The notes under the pieces: generated by a model
Databases searched by the model: none
What the model was told of the DNA's origin: nothing
What the model saw: the letters and a program-made list of their open reading frames with translations, nothing else
Program-made: the position numbers and the translations under genes
In this document: one piece after another, positions 5,119-5,299 of the stretch
Numbering within the stretch: the first letter of the stretch is position 1
Layout of the letters: every line of letters starts with the position of its first letter
DNA from: an uncultured Collinsella sp.
Lineage (GTDB): Bacteria; Actinomycetota; Coriobacteriia; Coriobacteriales; Coriobacteriaceae
Assembly (NCBI GenBank): GCA_902493915.1
Contig: CABUQY010000100.1
Location: 1-5,299, forward strand
Direction: 5' to 3'
Length of the DNA stretch: 5,299 nt

Positions 5119-5299
5119 GAATCTAAAAACCGCCAAGCGTCGAAGGAAAAGGTCAGAAGAACGCCATGCGCAAAGGGCATAGCCGAACCATAATACTCGA
5201 CCAAGGGGGGTGCATGGAATTGCACGCAGCGATAATCACGCGCTTACCAGATATTGGGATGTTGTCGATAGCTTGTCGGGATGCCGGCGGGGATTCATA
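5119..5299 (-). promoter_or_regulatory. Leader region of the wecA-like gene, weak promoter candidates
   Basis: No gene is supported in these 181 bases. On the - strand, TTGGTC (5199-5204) and TATGCC (5176-5181) are spaced 17 bp, a weak -35/-10 pair; TATTAT (5190-5195) is an alternative -10 without a -35. Just upstream lies a dyad GTGCA (5210-5214) / TGCAC (5221-5225) with a 6-base gap. A - strand frame is open from the window edge to a TGA near 5153, but its translation is not protein-like to my eye, so I do not call it the end of an upstream gene. Confidence 0.2.

Noticed and set aside
5119..5299. End of an upstream - strand gene before wecA
   Set aside because: The one frame open from the window edge gives an uninformative translation with no recognisable C-terminus; too little sequence to support a call.

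Overview
The window is bacterial, GC-rich chromosomal DNA (roughly 60% GC by eye) and looks like an actinobacterial gut anaerobe of the Coriobacteriia. Collinsella is my best guess, from codon style, protein flavour and the palindrome family described below; no search was run, so the genus is an inference.

Left part, + strand (1-2382). The 3' end of a B3/B4-domain gene (stop at 329) is followed by a MarR-family regulator (503-952), a DegV/FakB-type fatty-acid-binding protein (1072-1926) and a short MGMT/ATL-like DNA alkyl-lesion protein (2007-2327). Three near-identical palindromes sit just after the stop codons of the B3/B4, degV and MGMT genes (358-398, 1936-1980, 2344-2382). They have 15-18 bp perfect stems and a 9-nt asymmetric loop. 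The middle copy is inverted relative to the other two. They look like a REP-like repeat family and may double as bidirectional transcription terminators.

Middle (2383-2709). This is a convergent intergenic stretch. It holds a lower-GC segment with no convincing gene (one nine-codon ORF with a good ribosome binding site), a perfect 18-bp hairpin (2559-2600), and a textbook intrinsic terminator for trpS on the - strand (2647-2674) whose loop is a UNCG-type tetraloop.

Right part, - strand (2710-5299). A tryptophanyl-tRNA synthetase of the DRPTG/HLGH subtype (trpS, 3759 down to 2710) lies downstream of a polytopic WecA/TagO-type polyprenyl-phosphate sugar-1-phosphate transferase (5118 down to 3919). 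The 159-bp gap between them holds a possible trpS promoter. The last 181 bases are the leader of the wecA-like gene, with no gene I can support.

The genes are mostly housekeeping: translation, cell-envelope glycan initiation, fatty-acid handling and DNA repair. I did not find a new defence or mobile system. The most interesting signal is the triple palindrome family, followed by the unexplained convergent intergenic region, the MarR-DegV pairing and the TrpRS subtype.
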